Below, piece after piece: positions 56,180 through 64,000 of a stretch of DNA of 64,000 nt. Both the position numbers and the translations under genes were made by a program. How positions within the stretch are numbered: the first letter of the stretch is position 1; each line of letters begins with the position of its first letter. Source of the stretch: Actinomadura_E scrupuli (lineage in GTDB: Bacteria > Actinomycetota > Actinomycetes > Streptosporangiales > Streptosporangiaceae); NCBI RefSeq assembly GCF_050971785.1, contig NZ_JBPCCU010000002.1, positions 124,001-188,000 of the forward strand, in the 5' to 3' direction. Below the pieces are notes generated by a model that worked only from the letters and a program-made list of their open reading frames with translations, was not told the origin of the DNA and ran no database searches.

Positions 56180-57256
56180 ATGTCGACCCTCCGGGTGACC
56201 GCGGAGCAGCTGACGATTCATCCGCATGACAACGCCGACGCCCTGGAACTGGCCCAGGTCGGGCTCTACCACGCCGTGGTCGCCAAGGGGCTGTACCGCA
56301 CCGGCGACTGGGCCCTGTACATCCCGGAAGGCTCGCTGCTGCCCGACGACCTGATCGAGGAGCTCGGTCTCACCGGCAGGCTGGCGGGCTCGGGGCACAA
56401 CCGGGTCAAGGCCGTACGGCTGCGCGGCGAGCTCTCGCAGGGCATCGTCTGCCGTCCACAGGCTGTGGACGGCCTTGACCTGGCGCGGGCGCACGAAGCC
56501 GGGCAGGACTTCGCGGAGGTGCTCGGAGTCACCAAGTGGGTACCGGAGATCCCGGTGCACATGGCCGGCGAGATGATCCAGGCGCCGGACCTCATCCCGT
56601 GGATCGAGATCGAGGACATCAAGCGGTACCCGGGCATCTTCGAGCCGGGTGAGCAGGTGGCCGCGACCGAGAAGGTGCACGGCTCCGCCTGTCTCTTCAG
56701 CCTGGTCGGCGGCGAGCCGTACGTCTCCTCGAAGGGGTTCGGCGGCAAGCGGCTCGCGATCGTGCGCAACCCGGCGAACCTGTACTGGCGGACGATCGAG
56801 GCGTACGACGTGCCCGCGAAGGCGGCGCGGATCGGCGAACTGCTGGGCGCGGACCGGGTCGGCGTCTTCGGTGAGGCGTTCGGCCAGGGCGTGCAGGATC
56901 TGCACTACGGCACCAACGCCAAGGGTGCGCTGCCGGGCTACGCCGTGTTCGACCTCGCGGTGGCGTCGGGCGACGGCCGGCTGCGCTGGCTGGATCCCGA
57001 CGAGCTCACCGGCCTGCTCCGCAAGGTCGAACTGCCGGAGGTGCCGCGGCTCTACACCGGTCCGTACGACGAGGCGGCGCTGCTGGAGCTGGCCACCGGC
57101 CGGGAGACGGTGTCCGGCAAGGCGGCCCACCTGCGGGAAGGGCTGGTGGTCCGGGCCGCCACCGAGCGCCACAGCCCGATCACCGGCGGCCGGGCCATCG
57201 CCAAGTTCGTCTCGGCCGCCTACCTCACCCGCAAGGGCGGCACCGAGTACGAATGA
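56180..57256 (+). CDS. ATP-dependent RNA ligase, DRB0094 (Rnl5-like) family
   Basis: A 358-residue protein with the nucleotidyltransferase motif I KVHGSA (Lys of EKVHG near 166), motif IIIa-like FGEAFGQGVQDL and motif V-like REGLVVRA then AIAKFVSAAY. An N-terminal OB-like domain with LTIHPHDNADALE precedes the ligase core, as in the Deinococcus DraRnl-type ligases. It seals RNA nicks, probably for RNA repair. ATG 56180 has AAAGGGA ahead. Confidence 0.85.
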   Translation: MSTLRVTAEQLTIHPHDNADALELAQVGLYHAVVAKGLYRTGDWALYIPEGSLLPDDLIEELGLTGRLAGSGHNRVKAVRLRGELSQGIVCRPQAVDGLDLARAHEAGQDFAEVLGVTKWVPEIPVHMAGEMIQAPDLIPWIEIEDIKRYPGIFEPGEQVAATEKVHGSACLFSLVGGEPYVSSKGFGGKRLAIVRNPANLYWRTIEAYDVPAKAARIGELLGADRVGVFGEAFGQGVQDLHYGTNAKGALPGYAVFDLAVASGDGRLRWLDPDELTGLLRKVELPEVPRLYTGPYDEAALLELATGRETVSGKAAHLREGLVVRAATERHSPITGGRAIAKFVSAAYLTRKGGTEYE

Positions 57257-57349
57257 CCGCCCGCCCCCGCAAGACGCACTGCTCACGGTGACGAGCGGCC
57301 CGCACGAGTTCCCCTTCTGAGGGACGCCCGTATTCCGTGACGGGTGCGG

Positions 57350-58108
57350 CTAATCGCCCGGCAGCTCGGCGGCGAGGAGTGCCTCCACGCGCCGCCACGC
57401 GTCTTCGGCCACGGCGGGGCGGAAGGTGTCGCGCTCATGGCAGGCGAAGCCGTGCGGGGTCCCGGGATAGACGACCACCTCGTGCCGTACGCCGTCGGCG
57501 GCGAGCCGCTCGGTCACCGCACGGACGTGACCGGGCGGCACGGCATGGTCCTGGTCCCCGATCAGGACCAGCAGGCGACCGTCGTGACGGGCGATGCCGG
57601 GCGTGAGCGCCAGGGTCGGTTCGGGACGGCTGAGGGCTATGTCGGTGGTCGGCAGCCAGCCGGGGTAGAAGGCCACCGTCACGGCGAGGTCCAGCTGGGT
57701 GGCGGCGAAGTAGGCGAGATGGCCACCGAAGCTGAACCCCACCATGCCGGTCCTGCCGGTCGTGCCCGCGACGTCCCGCAGACGGTCCGTCGCGGCCCGC
57801 AGATCACTCAGCACCCCGGGGCGGGTCACCTGCTCCAGCAGCTCGAACCCCCGAGCGCGGCCCGCCGGGTCCGCGGCGAGCGCGATGCCGGGGGCGGCGC
57901 GGTGATAGAAGTCCGGTGCGATCGCGGTGTACCCGAGGCCCGCGATCCGGTCGGCGACCTCCCGGACGTAGGAGGTGAGCCCGAACATCTCGAAGCCGAC
58001 GATCACACCGGGGAAACGTCCCGGTGCCCGCGGTCTGGCGAGGTAGGCGCCCATCCCTCCGTCCTCGACCGCGAGCTCCAGCTGCTCGCGCACGACGTCG
58101 TACCGCAT
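57350..58108 (-). CDS. Dienelactone hydrolase family protein
   Basis: A 252-residue alpha/beta hydrolase of the DLH type. Nucleophile elbow GFSFGG uses Ser in place of the Cys of classic dienelactone hydrolases; the acid is in LIGDQDHAVPP and the His in PGTPHGFACHER. It may hydrolyse lactones or esters. ATG 58108 is preceded by GGAGA. It is divergent from an XRE regulator gene 145 bases away, which may control it. Confidence 0.9.
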   Translation of the reverse strand: MRYDVVREQLELAVEDGGMGAYLARPRAPGRFPGVIVGFEMFGLTSYVREVADRIAGLGYTAIAPDFYHRAAPGIALAADPAGRARGFELLEQVTRPGVLSDLRAATDRLRDVAGTTGRTGMVGFSFGGHLAYFAATQLDLAVTVAFYPGWLPTTDIALSRPEPTLALTPGIARHDGRLLVLIGDQDHAVPPGHVRAVTERLAADGVRHEVVVYPGTPHGFACHERDTFRPAVAEDAWRRVEALLAAELPGD

Positions 58109-58253
58109 GGGGGTCTCCTGATCCGGCCGGTTCACGCGCCCCATCCTGCGGCACCTGGAGATGATGAGCCATCGCCCCGCCCCGCCCAGGACCGCCGTGC
58201 CTGGGTCCGCCAGGACCAGGAACAGCCGACCGGTCCCCGTCGTTTCGCCAGTC

Positions 58254-59114
58254 ATGGAGCAGAACGGACAGCTCGGGGAGTTCCTGCGGTCCCGGCGCGC
58301 CCGGCTGCGGCCCGAGGACATCGGCGCCGCCCCGTTCGGCGGGCGGCGGCGGGTCCCCGGCCTGCGTCGCGAGGAGCTCGCGCAGGTGGCCGGGGTGAGC
58401 GCCGATTACTACACGCGCCTGGAGCAGGGACGGGCTCGCAACGTGTCCGCGGACGTGCTCGACGCGGTCGCCCGCGCGCTGCTGCTCGACGAGGACGAAC
58501 GCGCTCACCTGCGCAACCTCGCCGTACCCGCGATGACGGCCGGGCGGCCCGCGCGGGCCCAGCGCGTCGGCCCGGAGTTGCGCCAGGCACTGGCCGCGAT
58601 CACTGCCGTGCCGGCGTACGTGGTGGGGCGCCGGCTGGACGTGCTCGCCTGGAACGACCTGGCCCGCACCCTGGTCGCCGACTTCCCCGCACTGCCGCCG
58701 GCCGGCCGTAACATGCCCCGGCTGGTGTTCCTGGACCCTGCCTCCCGCGAGATATACCCCGACTGGGAGCACAAGGCCCGCGAGACGGTCGCCCACCTGC
58801 GCCTCGACGCGGGCCGGCATCCCGGCGACCCGCTGCTCGCCGCGCTCGTCGACGAGCTGTCCGCCATCGCGGACTTCCGCCGCCTCTGGGCCGACCACAA
58901 CGTCCGCGGCAGGACCCGCGGCCGCAAGCACTTCCGGCATCCCCGCACGGGTGAGCTGGCCCTCGACTACGTCTCCCTCCGGGCACCGGACGACCCCGAT
59001 CTCGCGTTGATCATCTACAGCGCCGCCCCGGGCACCGCGGCCGAGGGCGCACTGCGGTCGCTCGCCCGGCTGCCGCCGGGAACCCGCCACCCTCAGGCCG
59101 CCGGACCGGCCTGA
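58254..59114 (+). CDS. XRE-family regulator with MmyB-like ligand domain
   Basis: A 286-residue protein. The N-terminal helix-turn-helix (LGEFLRSRRARL; LRREELAQVAGVSADYYTRL) is followed by a PAS-like MmyB domain (AYVVGRRLDVLAWNDLARTL; RLVFLDPASREIYPDWE; HPRTGELALDYVSLRAPDDP). These regulators often control a neighbouring divergent oxidoreductase or hydrolase gene, here the DLH gene. The ligand is unknown. Confidence 0.92.
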   Translation: MEQNGQLGEFLRSRRARLRPEDIGAAPFGGRRRVPGLRREELAQVAGVSADYYTRLEQGRARNVSADVLDAVARALLLDEDERAHLRNLAVPAMTAGRPARAQRVGPELRQALAAITAVPAYVVGRRLDVLAWNDLARTLVADFPALPPAGRNMPRLVFLDPASREIYPDWEHKARETVAHLRLDAGRHPGDPLLAALVDELSAIADFRRLWADHNVRGRTRGRKHFRHPRTGELALDYVSLRAPDDPDLALIIYSAAPGTAAEGALRSLARLPPGTRHPQAAGPA

Positions 59115-59137
59115 GCCCGTGCCGGCGACAGGCCGAA

Positions 59138-59365
59138 CTACCTCCCGGTGGACTCGCCGCCGGGTTCGCGGACGGCTTCCGGCTGGGCCCACAGTGCGGT
59201 GACCCGGACGCCGACGGCGGTGAAGAGACGGCGGAGCACCGGCAGCGACAGGCCGATCACGTTGCCCGCGTCGCCGTCGATACCGTCGACGAACCAGGCA
59301 CCCATCCCGTCGATGGTGAAGGCCCCCGCCACCTGCAGCGGCTCCGGTGCGAGGGGAAGAGGAAT
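59138..59365 (-). pseudogene. maf C-terminal remnant
   Basis: The frame ends LQVAGAFTIDGMGAWFVDGI then DGDAGNVIGLSLPVLRRLF and TAVGVRVTALW. This is the C-terminal part of Maf-type nucleotide pyrophosphatases (the VAGAFTIDGxGxxFVxGIxGDxxNVxGLSL segment). The N-terminal half with the substrate motifs is missing, so this is a broken copy of the maf gene. It runs into the reading frame of a short membrane protein on the same strand. Confidence 0.8.
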
Positions 59366-59541
59366 CTCGTTCCCGCGAGCCCGACTACGACCGTGCCCAG
59401 GATGACGCTCGCCAGGGGCCACGAGTGCAGGAGCAACCCGCTCACGGATATCACCGTGGCACCGGCGGCCCCCACGCCGCCGAGCAGTTCCACCGTGCTC
59501 CATGCACGACGGTCCAGAGGTTCACATGTGATCGGGAACAC
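59257..59541 (-). CDS. Truncated two-helix membrane protein fused to the maf remnant
   Basis: Starts at GTG 59541 with GGAGG 7 bases upstream. About 65 residues (FPITCEPLDRRAWSTVELLG and two transmembrane helices around ATVISVSGLLLHSWPLA and ILGTVVVGLAG) look genuine. Afterwards the frame enters the maf sequence out of frame and composition turns non-coding-like. This is probably a membrane protein whose 3' end was replaced by the maf fragment. Confidence 0.45.
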   Translation of the reverse strand: MFPITCEPLDRRAWSTVELLGGVGAAGATVISVSGLLLHSWPLASVILGTVVVGLAGTRFLFPSHRSRCRWRGPSPSTGWVPGSSTVSTATRAT

Positions 59542-59632
59542 CGGCCGCCTCCCCGTGGAGCCGGCGCCGGCGAGCCCCCTGTCGCTGCGGTGGAGTGGAC
59601 GGGAGCGCCGGGGTCCGCTAAAGAAGCCAGGT

Positions 59633-61267
59633 ATGAGTCGATTGGTGCTTGGCCCCCTGCTCCGTCACGTCGGTGAACGGACCGCGACCATCTGGGTGGA
59701 GACCGACCGACCCTGCGAGGTCCGGGTCACCTGTGACGGGAGCGCTCCGGACGCCACCGCGCGGACGTTCACCCTGCACGATCATCACTACGCGCTGGTG
59801 GAGGTGGAGGGCCTGGAACCCGGGTCGGCGACGCCGTACCGCGTGAGCCTCGACGACGAGACCGTCTGGCCGGAGCCCGGGTCGCCCTTCCCGGACAGCC
59901 GCCTGCGCACGCTCGGCGGCCAGGGCACACCGTTGCGCCTGACGTTCGGCTCGTGCCGGGTGGCCCCGGCGTCCATCGAGTCGCACGGGATCGACGCGTT
60001 GTCGGCGTTCGCCCACCAGCTGGCCGCCGGACCGGCCGCCGGCGCGACCGGCGAGGCCGAGAGCCCCGGTGCGTGGCCCAGCGTGCTGCTCATGCTCGGC
60101 GACCAGGTGTACGCCGACAGCACCGGCCAGCGGATGCGGGACTTCATCCGGGGCCGGCGCGACCTCGACGCGGAGCCGTACGACGAGATCGCCGACTTCG
60201 AGGAGTACACCGAGCTGTACCGGCTGGCCTGGGGCGAGGACCCCGCCGTGCGCTGGCTGCTGTCCACCCTGCCCACGCTGACCATCTTCGACGACCACGA
60301 CATCCGTGACGACTGGAACACCTCGTACGCCTGGCGGCAGCAGATCTGGGCGCAGCCCTGGTGGCGGCGGCGCATCGTCGGCGGCATCGGGTCGTACTGG
60401 GTCTACCAGCACCTGGGCAACCTGTCGCCGTCCGATCGCGCCGCCGACCCGCTGTACGCGACCGTACGGGAGGGGACCGGGGACGCCGGGAAGGCCGTGG
60501 ACGAGTTCGCCGAGCGCGCCGACAAGGAGCCGGCCAGCACCCGGTGGAGCTATGCCCACGACTTCGGCGGCACCCGGCTCATCGTCATCGACAGCCGCTG
60601 CTCCCGGCTGCTGACCGCCGACCGGCGCGCGATGCTGGACGACGAGGAGCAGGCGTGGTTCGACGCCCAGTGCACCGGCGGCGTGGACCATCTGCTCATC
60701 GCCAGCTCACTGCCGTACCTGCTGCCGCCGGCCATCCACCACGCCGAATCCTGGAACGAGGCGGTGGCCGGCGGGGCCTGGGGACGGCGCGGCGCCGCGT
60801 TCGGGGAGAAGGTGCGCCAGGCCGCCGACCTGGAGCACTGGGCGGCGTTCGAGAACTCGTTCCGGACGGTCGCCGAGGCGGTGTCCGCCGTGGCGCGGGG
60901 CGAACGGGGCACCGCCCCGGCGACCATAGCCTTCCTCTCCGGTGACGTGCACTACTCCTACCTGGCCAAGGTGCGCGGCCTGCCGATCTACCAGGTGGTG
61001 TGCTCGCCGATGCGCAACCCGCTGGTCGGGTTCTTCCGATGGGCGAACGTCATGGCCTCCTGGCGGGCGGTGGCCGCGCCCGTACGGCTGCTGGCGAAGC
61101 TGGCGCGGGTGCCCCGGCCGGCGCTCAGCTGGCGGCTGACCCAGCGGCCCACCTTCGACAACGCGCTCGCGACGGTGTGGATCGACGGCCGGCACAACTC
61201 CGTCCACTGGAACACCTCCGACACCGAGACCACCATGAGCGAGGTCGGCAAGGCGACCCTCGCCTAG
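59633..61267 (+). CDS. PhoD-like metallophosphatase
   Basis: A 544-residue protein with an N-terminal fibronectin-like domain (LVLGPLLRHVGERTATIWVE), then the PhoD metallo-phosphatase core: FGSCRVAP, LMLGDQVYADSTG, TIFDDHDIRDDWNTS, VIDSRCSR, and FLSGDVHYSYLAKV. No signal peptide, so it is cytoplasmic unlike classic PhoD phosphodiesterases. ATG 59633 is used because the N-terminal domain begins there. It hydrolyses a phosphomono- or diester of unknown identity. Confidence 0.88.
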   Translation: MSRLVLGPLLRHVGERTATIWVETDRPCEVRVTCDGSAPDATARTFTLHDHHYALVEVEGLEPGSATPYRVSLDDETVWPEPGSPFPDSRLRTLGGQGTPLRLTFGSCRVAPASIESHGIDALSAFAHQLAAGPAAGATGEAESPGAWPSVLLMLGDQVYADSTGQRMRDFIRGRRDLDAEPYDEIADFEEYTELYRLAWGEDPAVRWLLSTLPTLTIFDDHDIRDDWNTSYAWRQQIWAQPWWRRRIVGGIGSYWVYQHLGNLSPSDRAADPLYATVREGTGDAGKAVDEFAERADKEPASTRWSYAHDFGGTRLIVIDSRCSRLLTADRRAMLDDEEQAWFDAQCTGGVDHLLIASSLPYLLPPAIHHAESWNEAVAGGAWGRRGAAFGEKVRQAADLEHWAAFENSFRTVAEAVSAVARGERGTAPATIAFLSGDVHYSYLAKVRGLPIYQVVCSPMRNPLVGFFRWANVMASWRAVAAPVRLLAKLARVPRPALSWRLTQRPTFDNALATVWIDGRHNSVHWNTSDTETTMSEVGKATLA

Positions 61268-61599
61268 AGCGGAAAAGAACCGCGGGCAGCGCCGCCGGGG
61301 CGCCGGATCGAGGCCAAGACTTCGTACAGTCCGCCCACGTCGGGGATAGATCCTCGATGCCTTCGCGTAAAGATCATGGGGGACATATTCCGGACAGAAC
61401 GGAACGACTGGTAGCGTCCGCGCAAGCAATGTCCCTGGTCGGGGGGGTTGCTCCAAGGCCATGGTTCAGGTCGGGTGCCGACGCCGAATCGCCTGATTGG
61501 CTTCCGGCCGGAGAGGACTTCACTACGCTATGGATGCCCGAACACATCCGCGGAGTGGGTCCTTGACAAGGGCCCCTTGTTGAGGAAGGGCGGTGTCGC
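61268..61599. other. Intergenic region with palindrome near the NYN gene start
   Basis: No gene is supported. The last part contains TTGACA (61563) and, overlapping it, the perfect inverted repeat ACAAGGG-C-CCCTTGT at 61566-61580, about 20 bases before the GTG start. It may be an operator or an RNA hairpin in the leader. Confidence 0.5.
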
Positions 61600-62790
61600 G
61601 TGGATCGTTGCGCGCTGTTCGTAGACGCCGGCTATCTGCTGGCCGACGGCGCGATGGCGGTGCACGGAACCCGCCATCGAGAGACCGTGTCATGGGACTA
61701 CGGCGGGCTGCTCCAGCTGCTCGGCAATCTCGCCCGTGAGCGCACCGGCATGCCGCTGCTGCGCTGCTACTGGTACGAGGCAACGGTCGAGGGGCGCCGG
61801 GCACCCGAGCACGAGGGGCTGGCGGACCTGCCCGGTCTCAAGCTGCGCCTGGGCCGGATCCGGCCCGGCCGGCGGGAGGGCGTCGACACCGAGATCCACC
61901 GGGATCTCATGACGCTGGCCCGCAACGGCGCCATCGCCGACGCCATCCTGGTCAGCGGAGACGAGGACCTCGCCCAGGTCATCACCGACGCCCAGGATCT
62001 CGGTGTGCGGGTGACGGTCGTGCACGTGGCCGTCGAAGGCAACTGGACCATCTCCCGGATGCTGCGCCAGGAGTGCGACGATCTCATCGAGATCGGCTCC
62101 GGCCACCTGCGGCCCTACGTCAACCTGCTGAACGGCATGAACGGCCGGGAGACCTCGTCGTCGATGTCCTCGCCGCTGTCCAACGGCCACGCCGCCACGA
62201 CCGGCAACTCCATCGCGCCGATGCAGACCGGCCCGCACAGCGGCCCGCCGCCCCAGCTCTCGGCCCCGCTGCCGAGCTCCTCGATGAACTCCTCCATGAG
62301 CTCCTCGCACAACACGGGCAACGGGTCCCACAACTCCTCGATGGGCATGGGCGCCCCGATCCATGCCGCGCCCACGCCGCCGCAGTCGAGCGCCCCGTCG
62401 TATCTCATGCCGCCGCCGCCCCCACCCCAGCAGCACCAGCATCTGGTCCAGCAGCAACCCCAGCAGCCCCAGCAACAACAGTCACAGCACGGCCCCTTCA
62501 CCGGGCCGCAGCCGATGACGCCCGCGCCGATGCAGCCCGCCACCCCGACCCTGTCGGACGCGGTCAAGGCGGCGCACCAGGAGGGCCAGGACTTCGGCGA
62601 GTCGGTCGCCCGCGACGCGCCCGCGCTCTGGCTCGAAGCGGTGCTGGCCCGCAAACCCCGCATGCCCTCCGACCTCGAGGCCCGGTTGCTGCAGGGTTCC
62701 TCGCTGCCCATCGACTTCCTGCTGCACGACGAGGTGCGGCATGCCCTCCGGCGTGGCTTTTGGGACGCTCTCGAGCGTTCCCGCCGATAG
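61600..62790 (+). CDS. NYN-domain ribonuclease-like protein
   Basis: A 396-residue protein. The N-terminal NYN domain (PIN-like nuclease fold, about residues 1-170) has the acidic residues in ALFVDAGYLL, GVDTEIHRDL and ILVSGDEDLAQVI. A low-complexity Ser/Met/Asn, then Pro/Gln-rich region follows (about 185-315, with PQQPQQQQSQHG). A conserved C-terminal domain (DAVKAAHQEGQDFGESVARD to residue 396) ends it. Probably an RNase of the actinobacterial NYN-LOTUS-like type; the C-terminal domain may bind RNA or protein. A palindrome precedes the gene. Confidence 0.85.
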   Translation: MDRCALFVDAGYLLADGAMAVHGTRHRETVSWDYGGLLQLLGNLARERTGMPLLRCYWYEATVEGRRAPEHEGLADLPGLKLRLGRIRPGRREGVDTEIHRDLMTLARNGAIADAILVSGDEDLAQVITDAQDLGVRVTVVHVAVEGNWTISRMLRQECDDLIEIGSGHLRPYVNLLNGMNGRETSSSMSSPLSNGHAATTGNSIAPMQTGPHSGPPPQLSAPLPSSSMNSSMSSSHNTGNGSHNSSMGMGAPIHAAPTPPQSSAPSYLMPPPPPPQQHQHLVQQQPQQPQQQQSQHGPFTGPQPMTPAPMQPATPTLSDAVKAAHQEGQDFGESVARDAPALWLEAVLARKPRMPSDLEARLLQGSSLPIDFLLHDEVRHALRRGFWDALERSRR

Positions 62791-62901
62791 GCCCCGCAGC
62801 GGGACGTCCGGTAGGGCGCCGGCTGCGGCATACACCGGTGCTTTTCGCGATCATTCACAATTCGCCCGCTTCATCGGGCGATCGGCGGGTAGCGTCAAAG
62901 C

Positions 62902-63531
62902 GTGACGCATGTGACGGAAGACGATCTCGACGACCTGGAGTTCGACACACTGCGCACGGGTGATCACATTTCGGCGGCGCGACGGCTCTCCGACCTGGCA
63001 GAGTCCGTGTCCGGCGGAGTGTCCCGGGCCAAGATCCTGCTCCGCGCGGGTGAGCAATGGCAGCACGCGGGCGACTTCGCGCAGGCCGCCGAGTTCTACC
63101 GGCGGGCCATCGAGGACGGAAGCGAACCCTACGGCGATCCCCGCGCGTATCTCGCCGACGCCCTGTTCGAGCTGGGCCGGACCGACGAGGCCCGGACCCT
63201 GGTCGAGGAGATCCGCGCGGACGCGCCGCGCGACCCCGAGGTCTATCGCACCGTGGCAGAGGTGCTCTACGCCCAGGGCGACCCGACCGGGGCGCACGAG
63301 TGGGCGACCGCCGGAGCGGACGTCGTGCTGGCGATCCGCGAGCGGAGCGTGGAGGAGACTGCCCCCGGCTTCGCCGCGGCCGAAGCCGGCCCCGCCGACC
63401 CGGTGGAGTCCGCCGAGTCCGCGGAGGACAGCCTGGAGGCCCTGCTACGGCTGCGCTACCGCTCCCGCATCGACCTCGGCCGCCCGGAGGACGACTACGA
63501 CGCCCTCCTGGACGATCTCCTCAAGGCCTGA
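62902..63531 (+). CDS. TPR-like protein
   Basis: A 209-residue acidic protein, GTG start. Two or three TPR-like helical pairs are visible (AKILLRAGEQWQHAGDFAQA, RAYLADALFELGRTDEARTL, VYRTVAEVLYAQGDPTGAHE), followed by an acidic C-terminus with a Glu/Ala/Ser linker and RLRYRSRIDLGRPEDDYDAL. Probably a scaffold. It lies 111 bases downstream of the NYN gene and may be co-transcribed with it. Confidence 0.75.
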   Translation: MTHVTEDDLDDLEFDTLRTGDHISAARRLSDLAESVSGGVSRAKILLRAGEQWQHAGDFAQAAEFYRRAIEDGSEPYGDPRAYLADALFELGRTDEARTLVEEIRADAPRDPEVYRTVAEVLYAQGDPTGAHEWATAGADVVLAIRERSVEETAPGFAAAEAGPADPVESAESAEDSLEALLRLRYRSRIDLGRPEDDYDALLDDLLKA

Positions 63532-63537
63532 CCCCTC

Positions 63538-63596
63538 CATCCCCTCCGTGATCATGCAATCGTTTGACGATTGATTGCATGATCACGGAGGGGATG
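63538..63596. repeat. Palindromic repeat, copy 2 (24-bp stem)
   Basis: Arms containing CCCCTCCGTGATCATGCAAT and its complement flank an 11-base loop. The core GTGATCATGCAATC is identical to the repeat at 56027. Located between convergent genes, where it can serve as a terminator. Confidence 0.85.
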
Positions 63597-63612
63597 AGGT
63601 GGGCGGCCTGGC

Positions 63613-64000
63613 TCAGAGGGTGACGATGAGCTTGTGCATCGCCTGGGCGACGTCCGGCTGCTCGGCGGTGGCCACCGGCCAGCCGCGCAGCCCCGCCTGG
63701 CGCGCCTCCTGGTCGTAGGCCGTGGACAGCTGCAGATAGCCGCAGGGCGCCTCCGGCCAGTCCTCCGGGACGGGCACCTCCGGGGCCGTCCGGCCACCGT
63801 GCCCGTGGCCGTGTCCCTGCGCGGGATCGGCGATCTGCGGGGCCCGCCGGGCCTGCGGCAGCCGGGCGTCGAGGAAGACGTAACCGCCCACCGGCCGGTG
63901 CGCGGCCCGCTGGGCGACCGCGATCGACGGCAGCAGCGGGCCCACCGCACCATGACCGACCAGGACGAGCGGCGCCGTCGGCGCGGTGGCGGCGATGACC
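63613..64000 (-). CDS. Alpha/beta hydrolase-like protein (5' part beyond window)
   Basis: The frame is open to the window end. The visible part contains LVLVGHGAVGPLLPSIAVAQ, a nucleophile-elbow-like GHGAVG with Gly where Ser is usual, and PVGGYVFLDARLP. The rest has a His/Gly run (AQGHGHGHGGR). It ends with PDVAQAMHKLIVTL. With Gly in place of the nucleophile it may be inactive or use another residue; the N-terminal half is needed to decide. Confidence 0.5.
   Translation of the reverse strand, partial: VIAATAPTAPLVLVGHGAVGPLLPSIAVAQRAAHRPVGGYVFLDARLPQARRAPQIADPAQGHGHGHGGRTAPEVPVPEDWPEAPCGYLQLSTAYDQEARQAGLRGWPVATAEQPDVAQAMHKLIVTL

Overview
The window is high-GC actinomycete chromosome. The dnaK-grpE-dnaJ-hspR-clpB locus with HAIR-type operators, a DcdB-type dCTP deaminase, ECF sigma/CU044_5270 modules, DUF4328, DUF7144 and PhoD-family genes and an FxSxx-COOH RiPP locus all fit the actinomycetes. 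Gene style suggests Streptosporangiales, but that placement is inference.

Left part (1-21.7 kb): a partial TPR gene faces an HExxH peptide hydroxylase and an FxsB-type radical SAM enzyme (FxSxx-COOH RiPP locus; no precursor seen). A secreted fusion of an HExxH metalloprotease-like domain with a von Willebrand D domain follows, then small membrane proteins, a first ECF sigma/CU044_5270 pair, a membrane protein with its winged-helix regulator, an ABC exporter, an alpha/beta hydrolase, a sigma factor with a SnoaL-like tail, an MFS exporter with an ABM monooxygenase, a secreted protein and two MarR-like regulators.

Middle (21.8-33.7 kb): a MacB-type ABC efflux operon ends in its own histidine kinase, with the response regulator divergent. 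To its right lies the most interesting region. Three copies of the 3' half of a tRNA-Gly(CCC) gene, each followed by a conserved arm of about 110 bp ending in 11-bp direct repeats, precede the intact tRNA. The units between copies are 1.3-2.6 kb, each carries one or two small cargo genes (adhesin-like protein, two orphan small proteins, a PIN-domain toxin-antitoxin pair), and none encodes an integrase. One unit carries an IS3-family element. An AbiEii-like fragment flanks the array, and a scar sharing the PIN-toxin end and right arm lies at about 21.9 kb. This looks like an accretion array of small non-autonomous integrative cassettes.

Right part (33.8-64 kb): dcd, two related orphan proteins, a large membrane Fe-S oxidoreductase, two secreted tandem paralogues, a possible Cys-rich micro-ORF, two further sigma/CU044_5270 modules plus a decayed fragment of another, a Fic protein behind a large inverted repeat, the heat-shock operon, an aldehyde dehydrogenase, a Gfo/Idh/MocA oxidoreductase, an RNA ligase, a dienelactone hydrolase with divergent XRE regulator, a maf gene remnant, a PhoD-like phosphatase, a NYN-domain protein, a TPR protein and a partial hydrolase. 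A palindromic repeat occurs twice here, at 56.0 and 63.5 kb.
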